A DNA stretch of 64,000 bases, taken from Mycobacterium lentiflavum. Its GTDB lineage: Bacteria; Actinomycetota; Actinomycetes; Mycobacteriales; Mycobacteriaceae. The notes under the pieces were generated by a model. That model was given only the letters and a program-made list of their open reading frames with translations, did no database searches and was not told where the DNA came from. Location of the stretch: positions 992,001-1,056,000 of the forward strand of contig NZ_CP092423.2 of assembly GCF_022374895.2 (NCBI RefSeq), written 5' to 3'. Below, piece by piece: positions 43,544 to 53,592 of this stretch; position 1 is the stretch's first letter, and each line of letters starts with the position of its first letter. The position numbers and the translations under genes were made by a program.

Positions 43544-43947
43544 ATATCTTGATCCGGGTCGGCTTCGCCGTGTCGTTGCTCGCCAGCGCCGCCAGCCATG
43601 CCTACCTGTATATCCATGGTTACCAACATATTCCGACGATTGGCACGGGATTTTTGGTCCAGGCCAGCGTCTCGTTCGCGGTGGCAGTGCTGATCCTGCT
43701 GGGCGGTCCATCGTGGTTGCGCTGGGCGGGGGCCGCGATCTCAGGTGGTTCCCTGGTGGCCTTCGCATTGTCGCGCACCGCCGGTCTTTTCGGCTTTTCC
43801 GAGCAGGGTTGGGACCCAGCGCCTTACGCCGCGATCAGCGTGGGGGCCGAAGTGCTGACCGTGTTGTTGTGGACGCTTTTCGACCTTCCCGGGGGCCTCA
43901 GGTTCGGCTGGCTTCGGAGAGCTCGGCGCCAACCGGCTTCTTCTTGA
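43540..43947 (+). CDS. small four-helix membrane protein
   Basis: 135 aa from ATG 43540 (MNILIRVGFAVSLLASAASH), overlapping the phosphoesterase stop by four bases. Four membrane segments: about 3-22, 33-56, 61-80 and 93-115. It ends in a basic tail (RRARRQ). It has a DoxX-like size and layout but no motif that decides a family. As last gene of the sigma-Rieske-cupredoxin operon it may be a membrane partner of the redox proteins. Its 3' end overlaps the convergent acyltransferase by 50 bases. Confidence 0.7.
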   Translation: MNILIRVGFAVSLLASAASHAYLYIHGYQHIPTIGTGFLVQASVSFAVAVLILLGGPSWLRWAGAAISGGSLVAFALSRTAGLFGFSEQGWDPAPYAAISVGAEVLTVLLWTLFDLPGGLRFGWLRRARRQPASS

Positions 43948-44971
43948 ATCGAGATTTCAGGGACAGCGCCGGCTTTTCGACCATGAACCAGCTCGCAGCG
44001 GCCAGCGGCAGGGTAGCGATCGTCGCAATGACGGCGAACACAAAGGGATTCGTACCGACCAGCCCGCAGATGACGAGCAACTGCTGGACAGGGAAGGCGT
44101 AAATGTAGACGCCGTAGGACAGATCCGTCGGCAACCGCAAGTACCTGTTGTGGATCAGCGCGCCGGAGACGATGACGGCGTATGCCAACGGAACGGCGCC
44201 GACAAGCCGGTAGTCAGGTAGCAGGCCGGTCAGCATAACGATGCCCACGCACACGACGACGAGTGACCATCGAGCGGGAATCGCGTCCTTCCACTGATAC
44301 ACCAGGGCGCCGGCGGCGAACACGATGGCGAAGCGCGCGATGCATTGCTCGTTGCTCCAGATCCCGGGAAACGTCATGGGCGGCAAGCACGCAGCGACTG
44401 CCACTGCCACTGCCAACACCACCGCGGCAGTCCAGCGGCGGGCGGCCAGTCCCACTAGCCCGAGGACGGCCACGCCGGCGTAGCACAGCACCTCGTAAAT
44501 GAGGGTCCACAGTGATCCGTTCCACATCCCCACAATCGGGACTCCGGTCGGGGTTCCACCGACATCGAACTTGAGCACCGCTACGGCCGCGTTGTCCACC
44601 ACGTACTCGAACGGCGCCCTGGACAGCAGCAGCCTGGTCGCCGGTCCACCCTGCATCGCCACACCGATCGGCGCGACGACAAACGCGGTCACCGCCAGGC
44701 AGACGTAGAGCCCGGGGAGAATACGAAGAGCGCGATGGACGACATAGTCCCGGATTTTCGGGTTGTTAAGCCAGCTCGCGGTGATCAGGAAGCCCGAGAT
44801 CGCAAAGAACCCGTCGACGCCCACCCCGAACAGCAATTGCCGTATGTGCGCGGACGGCAGCACGCCACCGGTGACGGCGAACGAATGCCAAAGGATCACT
44901 TCGGCGGCCATGGCCAGCCGCAACGCGTTCAGTGCATTGCTTCGCGGATCGAATACTTGTCCGAGCTTCAT
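43898..44971 (-). CDS. acyltransferase 3 family membrane protein, copy 1
   Basis: 357 aa, multi-pass membrane acyltransferase (OafA/NodX-like). The N-terminal His is in EVILWHSFAVTG; the signature GVGVDGFFAISGFLITASW and RALRILPGLYVCL follow. About ten membrane helices. It is a close paralogue of the next gene upstream. Such enzymes add acetyl or other acyl groups to sugars of cell-surface glycans or glycolipids; the nearby rmlB/rmlC make a rhamnosyl donor a plausible partner, not proven. Confidence 0.85.
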   Translation of the reverse strand: MKLGQVFDPRSNALNALRLAMAAEVILWHSFAVTGGVLPSAHIRQLLFGVGVDGFFAISGFLITASWLNNPKIRDYVVHRALRILPGLYVCLAVTAFVVAPIGVAMQGGPATRLLLSRAPFEYVVDNAAVAVLKFDVGGTPTGVPIVGMWNGSLWTLIYEVLCYAGVAVLGLVGLAARRWTAAVVLAVAVAVAACLPPMTFPGIWSNEQCIARFAIVFAAGALVYQWKDAIPARWSLVVVCVGIVMLTGLLPDYRLVGAVPLAYAVIVSGALIHNRYLRLPTDLSYGVYIYAFPVQQLLVICGLVGTNPFVFAVIATIATLPLAAASWFMVEKPALSLKSRFKKKPVGAELSEASRT

Positions 44972-45106
44972 CCGTTATTACCAGCCGTCCCCGTTCCGGC
45001 GTTATCCCGTTCCTGCATCTAAGCGCATTGCGCCGCCTTCGCATCGGGTCTTTGGTCCCGAAACGCGGCTTGCCATCCCCGGCGAGCGAGGGCGAAGCAG
45101 GCCTGT

Positions 45107-46234
45107 CTACACCGCGCCCTGAACGTCAGAAGTCGGCTGGTCGGCGGCCGTGGCCGCGGGTGTGCCGTCGGCGCCGAGGCTTGCCGGCGCACCCCACTTC
45201 CGTTTGAGACGAGACTTCAGCGCCATCGCGGGCTTCTCTACCCAGAACCAGCTCATCGCCGCCAGCGGAAGGGTGGCCAGGAACGCAACGACGAAGAACA
45301 GCATCGGATTTAGGAAGCTCAGCCCCAAGACGGCAAGTAACTGCTGAGTCGGGAACGCGTAAATGTAGACGCCGTAGGAGATGTCCGTGCGCAGCGTCAG
45401 GCGTTTCTTGCGAAGCAGCGAACCCGCGGTGATCACGGCATAGGCCAGCGGAAGGGCCGCCACCAGCCGGTAGTCGGGCAGCAGAACGGAAGCGGCGACG
45501 ACGATGATCACGCTGACCGCGACGAGTGACCACCGAGCGGGAATCACGTCGCGCCATTGGTACATGATGGCGCCGCTGGCAAACATGATGGCCGAGCGCG
45601 CGGCGAGCTGTGGGATGGTCCAGGCCCCCGGGAATGTCAGTGGCGGCAACAATGCCGCGCCAATCACCGCGACCACCAGGAGCGCCGGCGAAATCCAACG
45701 CCGATTGGCCAGGCCGACGATGCCGATCACGGCAATGGTGATGTAGCACAGCACTTCCCAGATCAGGGACCACAGCGAAGCGTTCCAGGCTCCCGGGGAT
45801 GGGATATCGCGCGGTGTCCCGGCGACGTCGAACTGAAGCACCGATATCAGGGTGGCGTTTTTCAGGACGTATTCGTATGGCGCGCTGGACTGCAGCAGTT
45901 TCGCCGCCGAACCGCCCTGCACCGCCACGCTCAGCGGCGCGAACACGAACGCAGTGACGATCAGGCAGACGTACAGCCCCGGCAGGATGCGCAGCGCCCG
46001 AGCGGTCAGGTAATCGCGCACTCGGGGATCGCGGAGCCAACTTGCGGTGATCAAGAATCCCGAGATCGCGAAGAACCCATCGACGCCCACCGCGAACATC
46101 AGCTGCAGTGCCGCGCGTGGCGGCATGTGACCCGTGATCGGCCAGGAGTGAAACAACATGACCTCGGCGGCCAGCCCTAGTCGAAACAGGTTCAATGCGT
46201 TACATCGGGGATCGAACACCTCCGCTAGCTTCAT
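45107..46234 (-). CDS. acyltransferase 3 family membrane protein, copy 2
   Basis: 375 aa, clear paralogue of copy 1, including MKLAEVFDPRCNALN at the N-terminus, the identical block VDGFFAISGFLITASW and RALRILPGLYVCL, and the same helix pattern; the His is in EVMLFHSWPITG. It has an Ala/Thr-rich C-terminal tail that copy 1 lacks. It is 135 bases upstream of copy 1 and 185 bases downstream of rmlC on the same strand. Substrate unknown. Confidence 0.85.
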   Translation of the reverse strand: MKLAEVFDPRCNALNLFRLGLAAEVMLFHSWPITGHMPPRAALQLMFAVGVDGFFAISGFLITASWLRDPRVRDYLTARALRILPGLYVCLIVTAFVFAPLSVAVQGGSAAKLLQSSAPYEYVLKNATLISVLQFDVAGTPRDIPSPGAWNASLWSLIWEVLCYITIAVIGIVGLANRRWISPALLVVAVIGAALLPPLTFPGAWTIPQLAARSAIMFASGAIMYQWRDVIPARWSLVAVSVIIVVAASVLLPDYRLVAALPLAYAVITAGSLLRKKRLTLRTDISYGVYIYAFPTQQLLAVLGLSFLNPMLFFVVAFLATLPLAAMSWFWVEKPAMALKSRLKRKWGAPASLGADGTPAATAADQPTSDVQGAV

Positions 46235-46383
46235 GCGTGCAAATCCGTATCTGTCGTCGACTCCGCGCGGCCGGCCAGAGTCCCCGCACGAATGCCCAAA
46301 GTAGTCGATGAACCCGCGACAAACCTGGGTTTAATGCCAACCCGACGTTGCCGCCTCGCTACGGGCAGGTGGCGACGACGTCG

Positions 46384-46399
46384 AACGGCTATCGCCGTT
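46384..46399 (-). terminator. hairpin downstream of rmlC
   Basis: AACGGC, loop TATC, GCCGTT: a perfect 6-bp stem 21 bases after the rmlC stop, in the 185-bp gap before the acyltransferase gene. There is no T-tract, which is common in mycobacteria, so terminator function is only suggested. Confidence 0.35.
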
Positions 46400-46419
46400 G
46401 TGACCCGGCAATCAGTATC

Positions 46420-47031
46420 TCAGGACGTACCGCGCAGCTGTGCGGCAAACGTCTGCGCCTCGTCCCAAGTGGGCAGCAGGCCGGCGGCCCGCACCTCGTC
46501 GAAGCTGGGGGCGGCGGCGTCGCGGTCGGACAAACTCGGGGCGGCACCATCGACCAGCGGCCAGTCGATGTCCAGGGCCGGGTCGGTGGCGCAGATGGTG
46601 TGCTCGCGCTGCGGGTTGTATTCCGCCGAGCACAGGTACATCACCGTCGAATTATCTTGCAGCGCAAGGAAAGCGTGCCCGAGGCCTTCGGAGATGTAGA
46701 TCGTGCGCCGGTCCTGGTCGTCGAGCAGTACCGAGTCCCACTGGCCGAATGTCGGTGAGCCGACCCGAATGTCGACCACCACGTCGAACACCGAACCACG
46801 CACGCAGGTCACGTATTTGGCCTGGCTGGGTGGGAGCTGGGCGAAGTGCAGCCCGCGCAGCACCCCGGCGGCCGATACCGAGCAATTGGCCTGCTGCACA
46901 TTCAGCCGATGACCGGCGAACGAGCCGAAATCGGTGTTTTTCAGCCATTCGAAGAACACGCCGCGCGAATCCCCGTGGATTCTCGGGGTGATTTCCCACG
47001 CGCCGGGCACCTTGAGTTCGCGAACTTCCAT
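46420..47031 (-). CDS. rmlC: dTDP-4-dehydrorhamnose 3,5-epimerase
   Basis: Third step of dTDP-L-rhamnose synthesis, for the rhamnosyl linker of the cell wall, 203 aa. ATG 47031 (MEVRELKVPGAWEITP) matches Rv3465 better than an upstream in-frame start at 47088. Cupin-fold signatures: HGDSRGVFFEWL, GVLRGLHFAQLPPSQAKYV with the catalytic His, and GLGHAFLALQDNSTVMYLCS. Two bases separate it from rmlB. Confidence 0.96.
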   Translation of the reverse strand: MEVRELKVPGAWEITPRIHGDSRGVFFEWLKNTDFGSFAGHRLNVQQANCSVSAAGVLRGLHFAQLPPSQAKYVTCVRGSVFDVVVDIRVGSPTFGQWDSVLLDDQDRRTIYISEGLGHAFLALQDNSTVMYLCSAEYNPQREHTICATDPALDIDWPLVDGAAPSLSDRDAAAPSFDEVRAAGLLPTWDEAQTFAAQLRGTS

Positions 47032-47033
47032 TC

Positions 47034-48038
<1,005 letters not shown>

Positions 48039-48055
48039 CTAACCGAGGGTGGCGG

Positions 48056-48922
48056 TCAGCTTGTGGGGGTTAGGCCAAGCGGCTCGGCCAGCGCCCGCAG
48101 CGAGGGCAACAGGGTCTCGTCGTCGTACCCCCCCAGCACCTGGATGGCTACGTGGTCGGCGCCGGCGTCGAGGTGCTCGGCCAGGCGCTTCACGATGGCC
48201 TCCGGGGTGCCGTAGGCGACCACCGCGTCGATCAGCCGGTCGCTGCCCGGCGCGCGCACGTCGTTCTCGGTGAATCCCAGCCGCAGCCAGTTGTTGACGT
48301 AGTTGCTCAGCCCCAGATAGTGCTGGACGATCTGGCGGCCGGCCTCGCGTGCCTTGTCGCGGTCGGTGGTCAGCACCACCTTGTGCTCCGGGGCCAGGAA
48401 CACCGAATTGCCGAGCTGTTCGCGCGCCCTGGCCGTGTGCTCCGGCGTGGTCAGGTACGGGTGCGCACCGGCGCTGCGTTCCGCGGACAACGCCAACACC
48501 TTGGGCCCGAGCGCGGCGAGCACCCGCCGGCTGGTCGGCACCATCGCCTCGTCGAGGGCATCGAGATAGCCGACCAGCGCGGCGTAGGGCTTGACATACT
48601 CCTGGGTGTGCTCGGGGTGGCCCACCCCGATACCGAGCAAAAATCTTCCAGGGTAAGCACTTTCGATGCGCTTGAACGACTCGGCGACGGGTGTGGCCGC
48701 CGCCGTCCAGATGTTGACGATGCCCGTGGCCAGCTGCAGCGAATTGGTCTGCGCCAGTGCCGGTTCCACCCAGGCCAGATCGGCGTCCGGTGATCCGCCG
48801 ATCCAGGCCGCCGAATACCCGAGGGCTTCGATCTCGGCGGCCAGCTCGGGTGTGATGGATCGGGTGGGCAGCCAGGCGCCGTAGCGGCCGAGGTTGGGCT
48901 TCAGTTCTGCGGCGTCATTCAT
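48056..48922 (-). CDS. LLM-class F420-dependent oxidoreductase (Rv3463-like), copy 1
   Basis: 288 aa. It starts MNDAAELKPNLGRYGAWLP; family blocks EIEALGYSAAWIGGSPDADL, IESAYPGRFLLGIGVGHPEH and GAHPYLTTPEHTARAREQLG. Paralogue of the adjacent upstream gene (GLLGIGVGH and TTPEHTA regions nearly identical). In M. tuberculosis one such gene (Rv3463) lies between infA and rmlB. Substrate unknown. It lies 22 bases after copy 2. Confidence 0.85.
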   Translation of the reverse strand: MNDAAELKPNLGRYGAWLPTRSITPELAAEIEALGYSAAWIGGSPDADLAWVEPALAQTNSLQLATGIVNIWTAAATPVAESFKRIESAYPGRFLLGIGVGHPEHTQEYVKPYAALVGYLDALDEAMVPTSRRVLAALGPKVLALSAERSAGAHPYLTTPEHTARAREQLGNSVFLAPEHKVVLTTDRDKAREAGRQIVQHYLGLSNYVNNWLRLGFTENDVRAPGSDRLIDAVVAYGTPEAIVKRLAEHLDAGADHVAIQVLGGYDDETLLPSLRALAEPLGLTPTS

Positions 48923-48944
48923 CGAGGTTCCCCTCCGCGGTTGA

Positions 48945-49808
48945 TTACGAGCGGTTCAGTCCGAGCGGCCCCGCCAGTTCAGCCAAAGCCGAGACCAGGT
49001 TTTCATCTTTGGTGAGGACCTGCACGGGCACGTGGTCGGCCCCTGCCTCCAGGTGCTGGCTAAGGCGTGCGGCGATCGCGTCGGGAGTGCCGTAGGCCAC
49101 TACCGCGTCGACGAGGCGGTCGCTGCCCGGACGGACTACCTCGTCCTCGCCGAAGCCCGACCGCTTCCAGTTGTTGCGGTAGTTGGCCAGGTTGAAGTAC
49201 ATGTCCAGGGCCTTGCGTCCGACCGCGCGGGCCTCGTCGGCGCCCTTCTTGTCCGGGGTGGTCAGCACCACCTTGTGCTCGGGTGCCAAGAACGCCGACG
49301 GCCCGATCAGCTCGCGCGCGTGTGCGGTGTGCTCCGGCGTCGTCAGATACGGGTGCGCGCCGGCGCTGCGTTGCGCCGACAGCTGCAGCACCCGTGGGCC
49401 CAGGGCGGCGACCACCCGGCGATGGGCGGGCACGCCGTACTCGTCGAGTGCGTCCAGGTACTCGACCAGCGCGTCGTAGGGCTTTCGATATTCGCTGATC
49501 ACCTCGCGGTGGCCGACGCCGATGCCGAGCAGAAAACGATCGGGGTAGGCCTTGTCGATCCGATGGAACGACTCGGCGACCTCGTTGGCGGGCGCGGTCC
49601 AAATGTTCACGATGCCGGTGGCCACCTGCAACGTGCTCGTCGCGTCCAGGATGGGCTCCACCCAAGCCAGCTCCGCGGGCGGTGAGCCGCCTACCCAGAC
49701 GGCCCCGTAGCCCAGTGCCTCGATTTCTTTTGCCTGCTGTGGCGTTACGCCACGTCCGAACGATCCGAACCGGCCAAGATTGGGCTTGCTTGCAGCTGCA
49801 TCGGTCAT
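48945..49808 (-). CDS. LLM-class F420-dependent oxidoreductase, copy 2
   Basis: 287 aa from ATG 49808 (MTDAAASKPNLGRFGSFGRG). It has EIEALGYGAVWVGGSPPAEL, IDKAYPDRFLLGIGVGHREV and GAHPYLTTPEHTAHARELIG. The open frame continues upstream into the kinase gene but that part lacks family character. It is 55 bases after the histidine kinase stop. The tandem pair is probably a local duplication. Confidence 0.85.
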   Translation of the reverse strand: MTDAAASKPNLGRFGSFGRGVTPQQAKEIEALGYGAVWVGGSPPAELAWVEPILDATSTLQVATGIVNIWTAPANEVAESFHRIDKAYPDRFLLGIGVGHREVISEYRKPYDALVEYLDALDEYGVPAHRRVVAALGPRVLQLSAQRSAGAHPYLTTPEHTAHARELIGPSAFLAPEHKVVLTTPDKKGADEARAVGRKALDMYFNLANYRNNWKRSGFGEDEVVRPGSDRLVDAVVAYGTPDAIAARLSQHLEAGADHVPVQVLTKDENLVSALAELAGPLGLNRS

Positions 49809-49863
49809 GCCGACTCCAACCCGGCCGCCGGTGAAGCTATTCCGCTTATTGCGGGTCGGCGTC

Positions 49864-51387
49864 TTATTCCGGGTCGGCGTCGTCCACCTCGTCGTCATCC
49901 ACGGCGGCGACGTCGGCGATGGGCATCTCCAGCGGCAGCAACACGATGAACCGGGTGTCGCCCGGCACCGATTCCACCCGCAGATCGCCGCGATGTTTCT
50001 TGACGACGATGTTGAACGCGAGGTCCAGCCCGAGGCCGGTGCCTTCGCCGAACGGTTTGGTGGTGAAGAACGGCTCGAAGATGTGCTCGCGGATATCGGC
50101 GGGGACACCCGGCCCGGTGTCACAGATTTCGACCCGGGCCATGTTGTCGTTGTAGCGGCAGGTGCGGATGGTCAGCGTGCCGCCCTGATCGCGCATCGCG
50201 GCGATCGCGTTGTCGATGATGTTGGTCCATACCTGGTTGAGATCGCCTGGGTAGCAAGGGATTTCGGGCAGAGAGCGATCCCACTCCTTCACCAGGTTGA
50301 TGGTCTTGGCTTCCTTGCCGGCGTCCTTGCCGCCGTCCTTGGTCAACCGATCGGCGAACATCACCAGCGTGCTGTGCAGCAGGTCGTGCACGTTGGCCAC
50401 CTGGAACGGCGCCCGATCCAGTTGCGAGTACTGCTTGGCGTCGGCGACCAGCGCCGAAATCCGCTTGCTGGCTTCCAGAATCTGGTTCATCAGCAGTTCG
50501 CTCTCGATGGTGTAGTTGATCCATCGGACCGCCTGCTCCAAGGTTGCCGACGCGAGTTCCTCGGCGACCGTGGAAATCCGCTCCAGCCAATCGGTGTCGA
50601 CGCCGCCCTCGACGAGCGTCGGCGCGATGTCCCAGCCGCCGTCGATGCCGTGCTCCTCCAGCCAGTCGCCGATGGCATCCTCGCGGTCGGAGCTCTCCAG
50701 CGCGCTCAGGTGCTGCGTCGCCGATTTGGCGACCTGCTCGGCAACCCGCTCCTGCAGGCGCACCAGGGCGCTCAACGCCTCGGGCGTGATGGTGCCGTCG
50801 GCGAGCATCGCGAGCTTGTGACGCATGTTGGCCACGCGTTCGCGCAGATCCGCCGCGGCCCGCGAGATCGCCGCGGCCGGGTTGTTCAGCTGATGGGTCA
50901 ACCCGGCGGACAGCCGGCCCAACGCCAGCAGCTTCTCCCGGTTGTCGATGATGCGGCGGGTTCGGTCGGTGCCCACCGCGATGCCGTCGAGCAGGTGCAC
51001 CGCCATCGGGAACTGGTCGCGCATGAACTGGGCGAAGACGGGCGCGTCCATCACGAAAAACCGCGACGGCTTGGTCACGTGGACCGAGGCGTCGTAGGTC
51101 TTCTGCTTCCCGCCGGTGAACGCCCGCCAGGCCCCGGCATACACGCCGCGTTGCGAGGTGCGGACCGTCTCGATGTCCTGCCCGCCGGACAGCTTCGACA
51201 TCGCCAACTCGCCGTCGATCAGCACGTAGAAGCAGGTCGCCGGTTCGCCTTCCACGCAGATCGGCCCCGGCTGGTACTCCTGGATACACCCGTTGGAGCA
51301 CAGCACCGCGAGCTGTTCGTCCGTCAGCGCCTCGAACAGGAACAGGGAGCGCAGCTCGTCGGGCTCACACGGCGTATTGGCGGTCAT
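49864..51387 (-). CDS. sensor histidine kinase with N-terminal cyclic-nucleotide-binding-like domain
   Basis: 507 aa, soluble. Residues about 15-130 form a CRP-like sensor (FEALTDEQLAVLCSNG, FYVLIDGELAMSKLSGG). The dimer/phospho-acceptor segment has His155 in LSAGLTHQLNNPAAAIS; the ATPase domain shows DLNQVWTNIIDNAIAAM (N box), CDTGPGVPADIREHIF and GEGTGLGLDLAFNIV. It ends in an Asp-rich tail. The next gene upstream, 15 bases away, is a response regulator-thioredoxin reductase fusion, its likely partner. The CRP-like domain could bind cNMP or sense redox state. Confidence 0.9.
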   Translation of the reverse strand: MTANTPCEPDELRSLFLFEALTDEQLAVLCSNGCIQEYQPGPICVEGEPATCFYVLIDGELAMSKLSGGQDIETVRTSQRGVYAGAWRAFTGGKQKTYDASVHVTKPSRFFVMDAPVFAQFMRDQFPMAVHLLDGIAVGTDRTRRIIDNREKLLALGRLSAGLTHQLNNPAAAISRAAADLRERVANMRHKLAMLADGTITPEALSALVRLQERVAEQVAKSATQHLSALESSDREDAIGDWLEEHGIDGGWDIAPTLVEGGVDTDWLERISTVAEELASATLEQAVRWINYTIESELLMNQILEASKRISALVADAKQYSQLDRAPFQVANVHDLLHSTLVMFADRLTKDGGKDAGKEAKTINLVKEWDRSLPEIPCYPGDLNQVWTNIIDNAIAAMRDQGGTLTIRTCRYNDNMARVEICDTGPGVPADIREHIFEPFFTTKPFGEGTGLGLDLAFNIVVKKHRGDLRVESVPGDTRFIVLLPLEMPIADVAAVDDDEVDDADPE

Positions 51388-51402
51388 GACGCGTGGACCC
51401 TT

Positions 51403-53079
51403 CTAGGACTCGGCCAGGTAGCGGTGGACCAGCATCACGGCCATCGACCCTTCACCGACGGCGGCCGCGACCCGTTTGGCGGAGGTGGAGCGGACGTCGC
51501 CGGTGGCGAAGACGCCCGGCACGCTGGTTTCCAGGTGATGCGGTGGCCGGTCCAGCGTCCAGCCGCACACGTTGCGCAGGTCCGGGCCGGTCAGGATGAA
51601 GCCGTGGTCGTCGCGGGCCACCACCCCGTCCAGCCACTCGGTGCGCGGGGCGGCGCCGATGAAGATGAACATCCGGCCGCAGGCGACGTCCTCGACTTGC
51701 TCGGTCCGGTTGTTGACCAGGGTCAGCTTCTCCAGGTGGCCGTCGCCGGTGGCGCGCCGCACCTCGGTGCAGGTCAACACATTGATCTTGGGGTTCGCCT
51801 CGATCTGCTGGATCAGGTAGTACGACATCGACGCCTCCAGCGACGGAGCGCGCACCACGATGTTGACCGACTTCGCCGTCCGTGACAGATACATCGCGGC
51901 CTGGCCGGCGGAGTTGGCGCCGCCGATCACATAGACCTCTTCGTCCTCGCAGTCCGAGGCGATCGATACCGCGGCGCCGTAGTAGACGCCGCAGCCGGTC
52001 AGCTCCGTGAGTCCCTCGGCGGTCAGCTGACGGTAGGAGACACCGGTGGCCAGGATGACCGCGTGTGCGTCGACCGACCCGCCGTCGGCGAACCGCACGG
52101 TGCGCTTGGGGCCGTTCACCTCGAGGCTGGTCGCCTTGCGGGCGGTGATGATCTCCGCACCGAACTTCTCGGCCTGCCGGCGAGCCCGCTCGGCCAGCTG
52201 GCCGCCCGATACTCCGTCCGGGAAGCCCAGATAGTTCTCGATGCGCGAGCTCTGCCCCGCTTGCCCGCCGGTCGCGGTGTGCTCGATCAGCACCGTGCGC
52301 AGTCCCTCGGAGGCGCCGTATACGGCGGCGGCCAGGCCGGCCGGCCCACCGCCGATGACGATCAGGTCGTAGAACTCCTGCGACGGGGTGGAGGACAGGC
52401 CCAGTGTGTCGGCCAGCTCGGCGTCGGAGGGTTCCACCAGCGGGTCGCCGTGCTCGGTGACGACGACGGGCAGCCGCTTGCCGTCTTCGCCGGCCGCCTG
52501 CAGGAGTCGCTCGCCGTCGGGCTCGTCGGCCATGAACCAGGTGTAGTAGAGGCCGTTGCGAGCCAGGAAGTCACGCACCTCCCAGGATCGCGCCGACCAG
52601 CGATGCCCGATCACCTTGGTGTGCGGGATGGGGTGTTCTGGTGCCGCCCGCCAGGACTCGAGCAGCCCGTCGATGACGGGGTAGAACTTCTCCTCCGGCG
52701 GATCCCACGGCTTGAGCAGGTAGTGGTCCAGGTCCACGACGTTGATCGCATCGATTGCGGCGTGGGTGTCGGCGTAGGCGGTGAGCAGCACGCGGCGCGC
52801 CACCGGGTACAAATCCATCGCCTGCTCGAGAAACTCGATGCCGCTCATCTGCGGCATCCGGTAGTCGGCGATCAGCGTGGCGACCGTTTCGCCGCGCAGC
52901 TTGAGCTGCTTGAGGGTTTCCAGCGCCTCGGGACCCGACTCCGCGCGCACGATGCGGTGATTCTCGCCGTATTTGCGCCGCAGGTCCCGGGCCACAGCGC
53001 GCGAAACCGCGGGATCGTCGTCGACGGTCATGATCACCGGTTTGCGTGACTGCGCGGCGCCATCAAGGGGACGTGTCAT
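51403..53079 (-). CDS. response regulator fused to a thioredoxin-reductase-like flavoprotein
   Basis: 558 aa from ATG 53079 (MTRPLDGAAQSRKPVIMTVD). Receiver domain 10-140: phosphate acceptor Asp72 in LIADYRMPQMSG, Lys123 in HYLLKPWD. A linker/thioredoxin-like stretch (about 145-235) leads to an FAD/NAD(P)H domain: DLIVIGGGPAGLAAAVYGAS, GGQAGQSSRIENYLGFP, second fold VYVIGGANSAGQAAMYLS. At the place of the usual redox CxxC there is GCGVYYG with one Cys, so classical disulfide exchange is not expected. It probably reads redox or electron flow in response to the adjacent kinase. Confidence 0.9.
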   Translation of the reverse strand: MTRPLDGAAQSRKPVIMTVDDDPAVSRAVARDLRRKYGENHRIVRAESGPEALETLKQLKLRGETVATLIADYRMPQMSGIEFLEQAMDLYPVARRVLLTAYADTHAAIDAINVVDLDHYLLKPWDPPEEKFYPVIDGLLESWRAAPEHPIPHTKVIGHRWSARSWEVRDFLARNGLYYTWFMADEPDGERLLQAAGEDGKRLPVVVTEHGDPLVEPSDAELADTLGLSSTPSQEFYDLIVIGGGPAGLAAAVYGASEGLRTVLIEHTATGGQAGQSSRIENYLGFPDGVSGGQLAERARRQAEKFGAEIITARKATSLEVNGPKRTVRFADGGSVDAHAVILATGVSYRQLTAEGLTELTGCGVYYGAAVSIASDCEDEEVYVIGGANSAGQAAMYLSRTAKSVNIVVRAPSLEASMSYYLIQQIEANPKINVLTCTEVRRATGDGHLEKLTLVNNRTEQVEDVACGRMFIFIGAAPRTEWLDGVVARDDHGFILTGPDLRNVCGWTLDRPPHHLETSVPGVFATGDVRSTSAKRVAAAVGEGSMAVMLVHRYLAES

Positions 53080-53154
53080 CGTGGTCAAGTATGCCCTTGT
53101 CAGGAGTGGTGTGGTGGGTCGAGGTGACGCCCGCGAGCGCCCGGATCGCGGATT

Positions 53155-53182
53155 TTGGCCACGCCGCACGAGCGGGTACCAT
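53155..53182 (+). promoter_or_regulatory. candidate infA promoter
   Basis: TTGGCC (53155-53160), 16-bp spacer, TACCAT (53177-53182), in the 258-bp divergent gap between the response-regulator gene and infA. It would give a leader of about 150 bases before infA. The spacer is slightly short, so confidence is moderate. Confidence 0.4.
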
Positions 53183-53337
53183 GGAGCGACGGTGCGACAT
53201 TTCGCGCCGGCTTTTTTGTGTGTCCGTTCCCTAGGAATTTCCTGTCACCGGCTCACGTTCCAAAGTCGGTGTGAATGCTGTGCCGTCGTTGGCGCAGACG
53301 ACAACGAAACTAAACGACGAGGATTTGACGAGTAGTT

Positions 53338-53559
53338 ATGGCCAAGAAGGACGGCGCCATCGAGGTCGAGGGCCGGGTGGTCGAGCCCCTGCCCAATGCG
53401 ATGTTTCGCATTGAGCTGGAGAACGGTCACAAGGTGCTTGCCCACATCAGCGGCAAGATGCGGCAGCACTACATCCGCATCCTGCCCGAGGACCGGGTGG
53501 TGGTGGAGCTGTCTCCCTACGACCTGTCCCGGGGCCGCATCGTGTACCGGTACAAGTAA
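53338..53559 (+). CDS. infA: translation initiation factor IF-1
   Basis: Binds the 30S A site during initiation, 73 aa. S1/OB-fold with [40 protein letters not shown] and [16 protein letters not shown], standard throughout. First gene of infA-rpmJ-rpsM-rpsK-rpsD-rpoA-rplQ-truA. rpmJ follows after 33 bases. Confidence 0.98.
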
Positions 53560-53592
53560 CCAACCAACAGACGAGAACAGGATCGAAAAGCC

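Noticed and set aside
49780..51885. Plus-strand open frame of 701 codons
   Set aside because: It lies entirely opposite the histidine kinase and regulator genes, is full of His/Asp/Gly/Arg runs typical of antisense frames in GC-rich DNA, and has no start signals.
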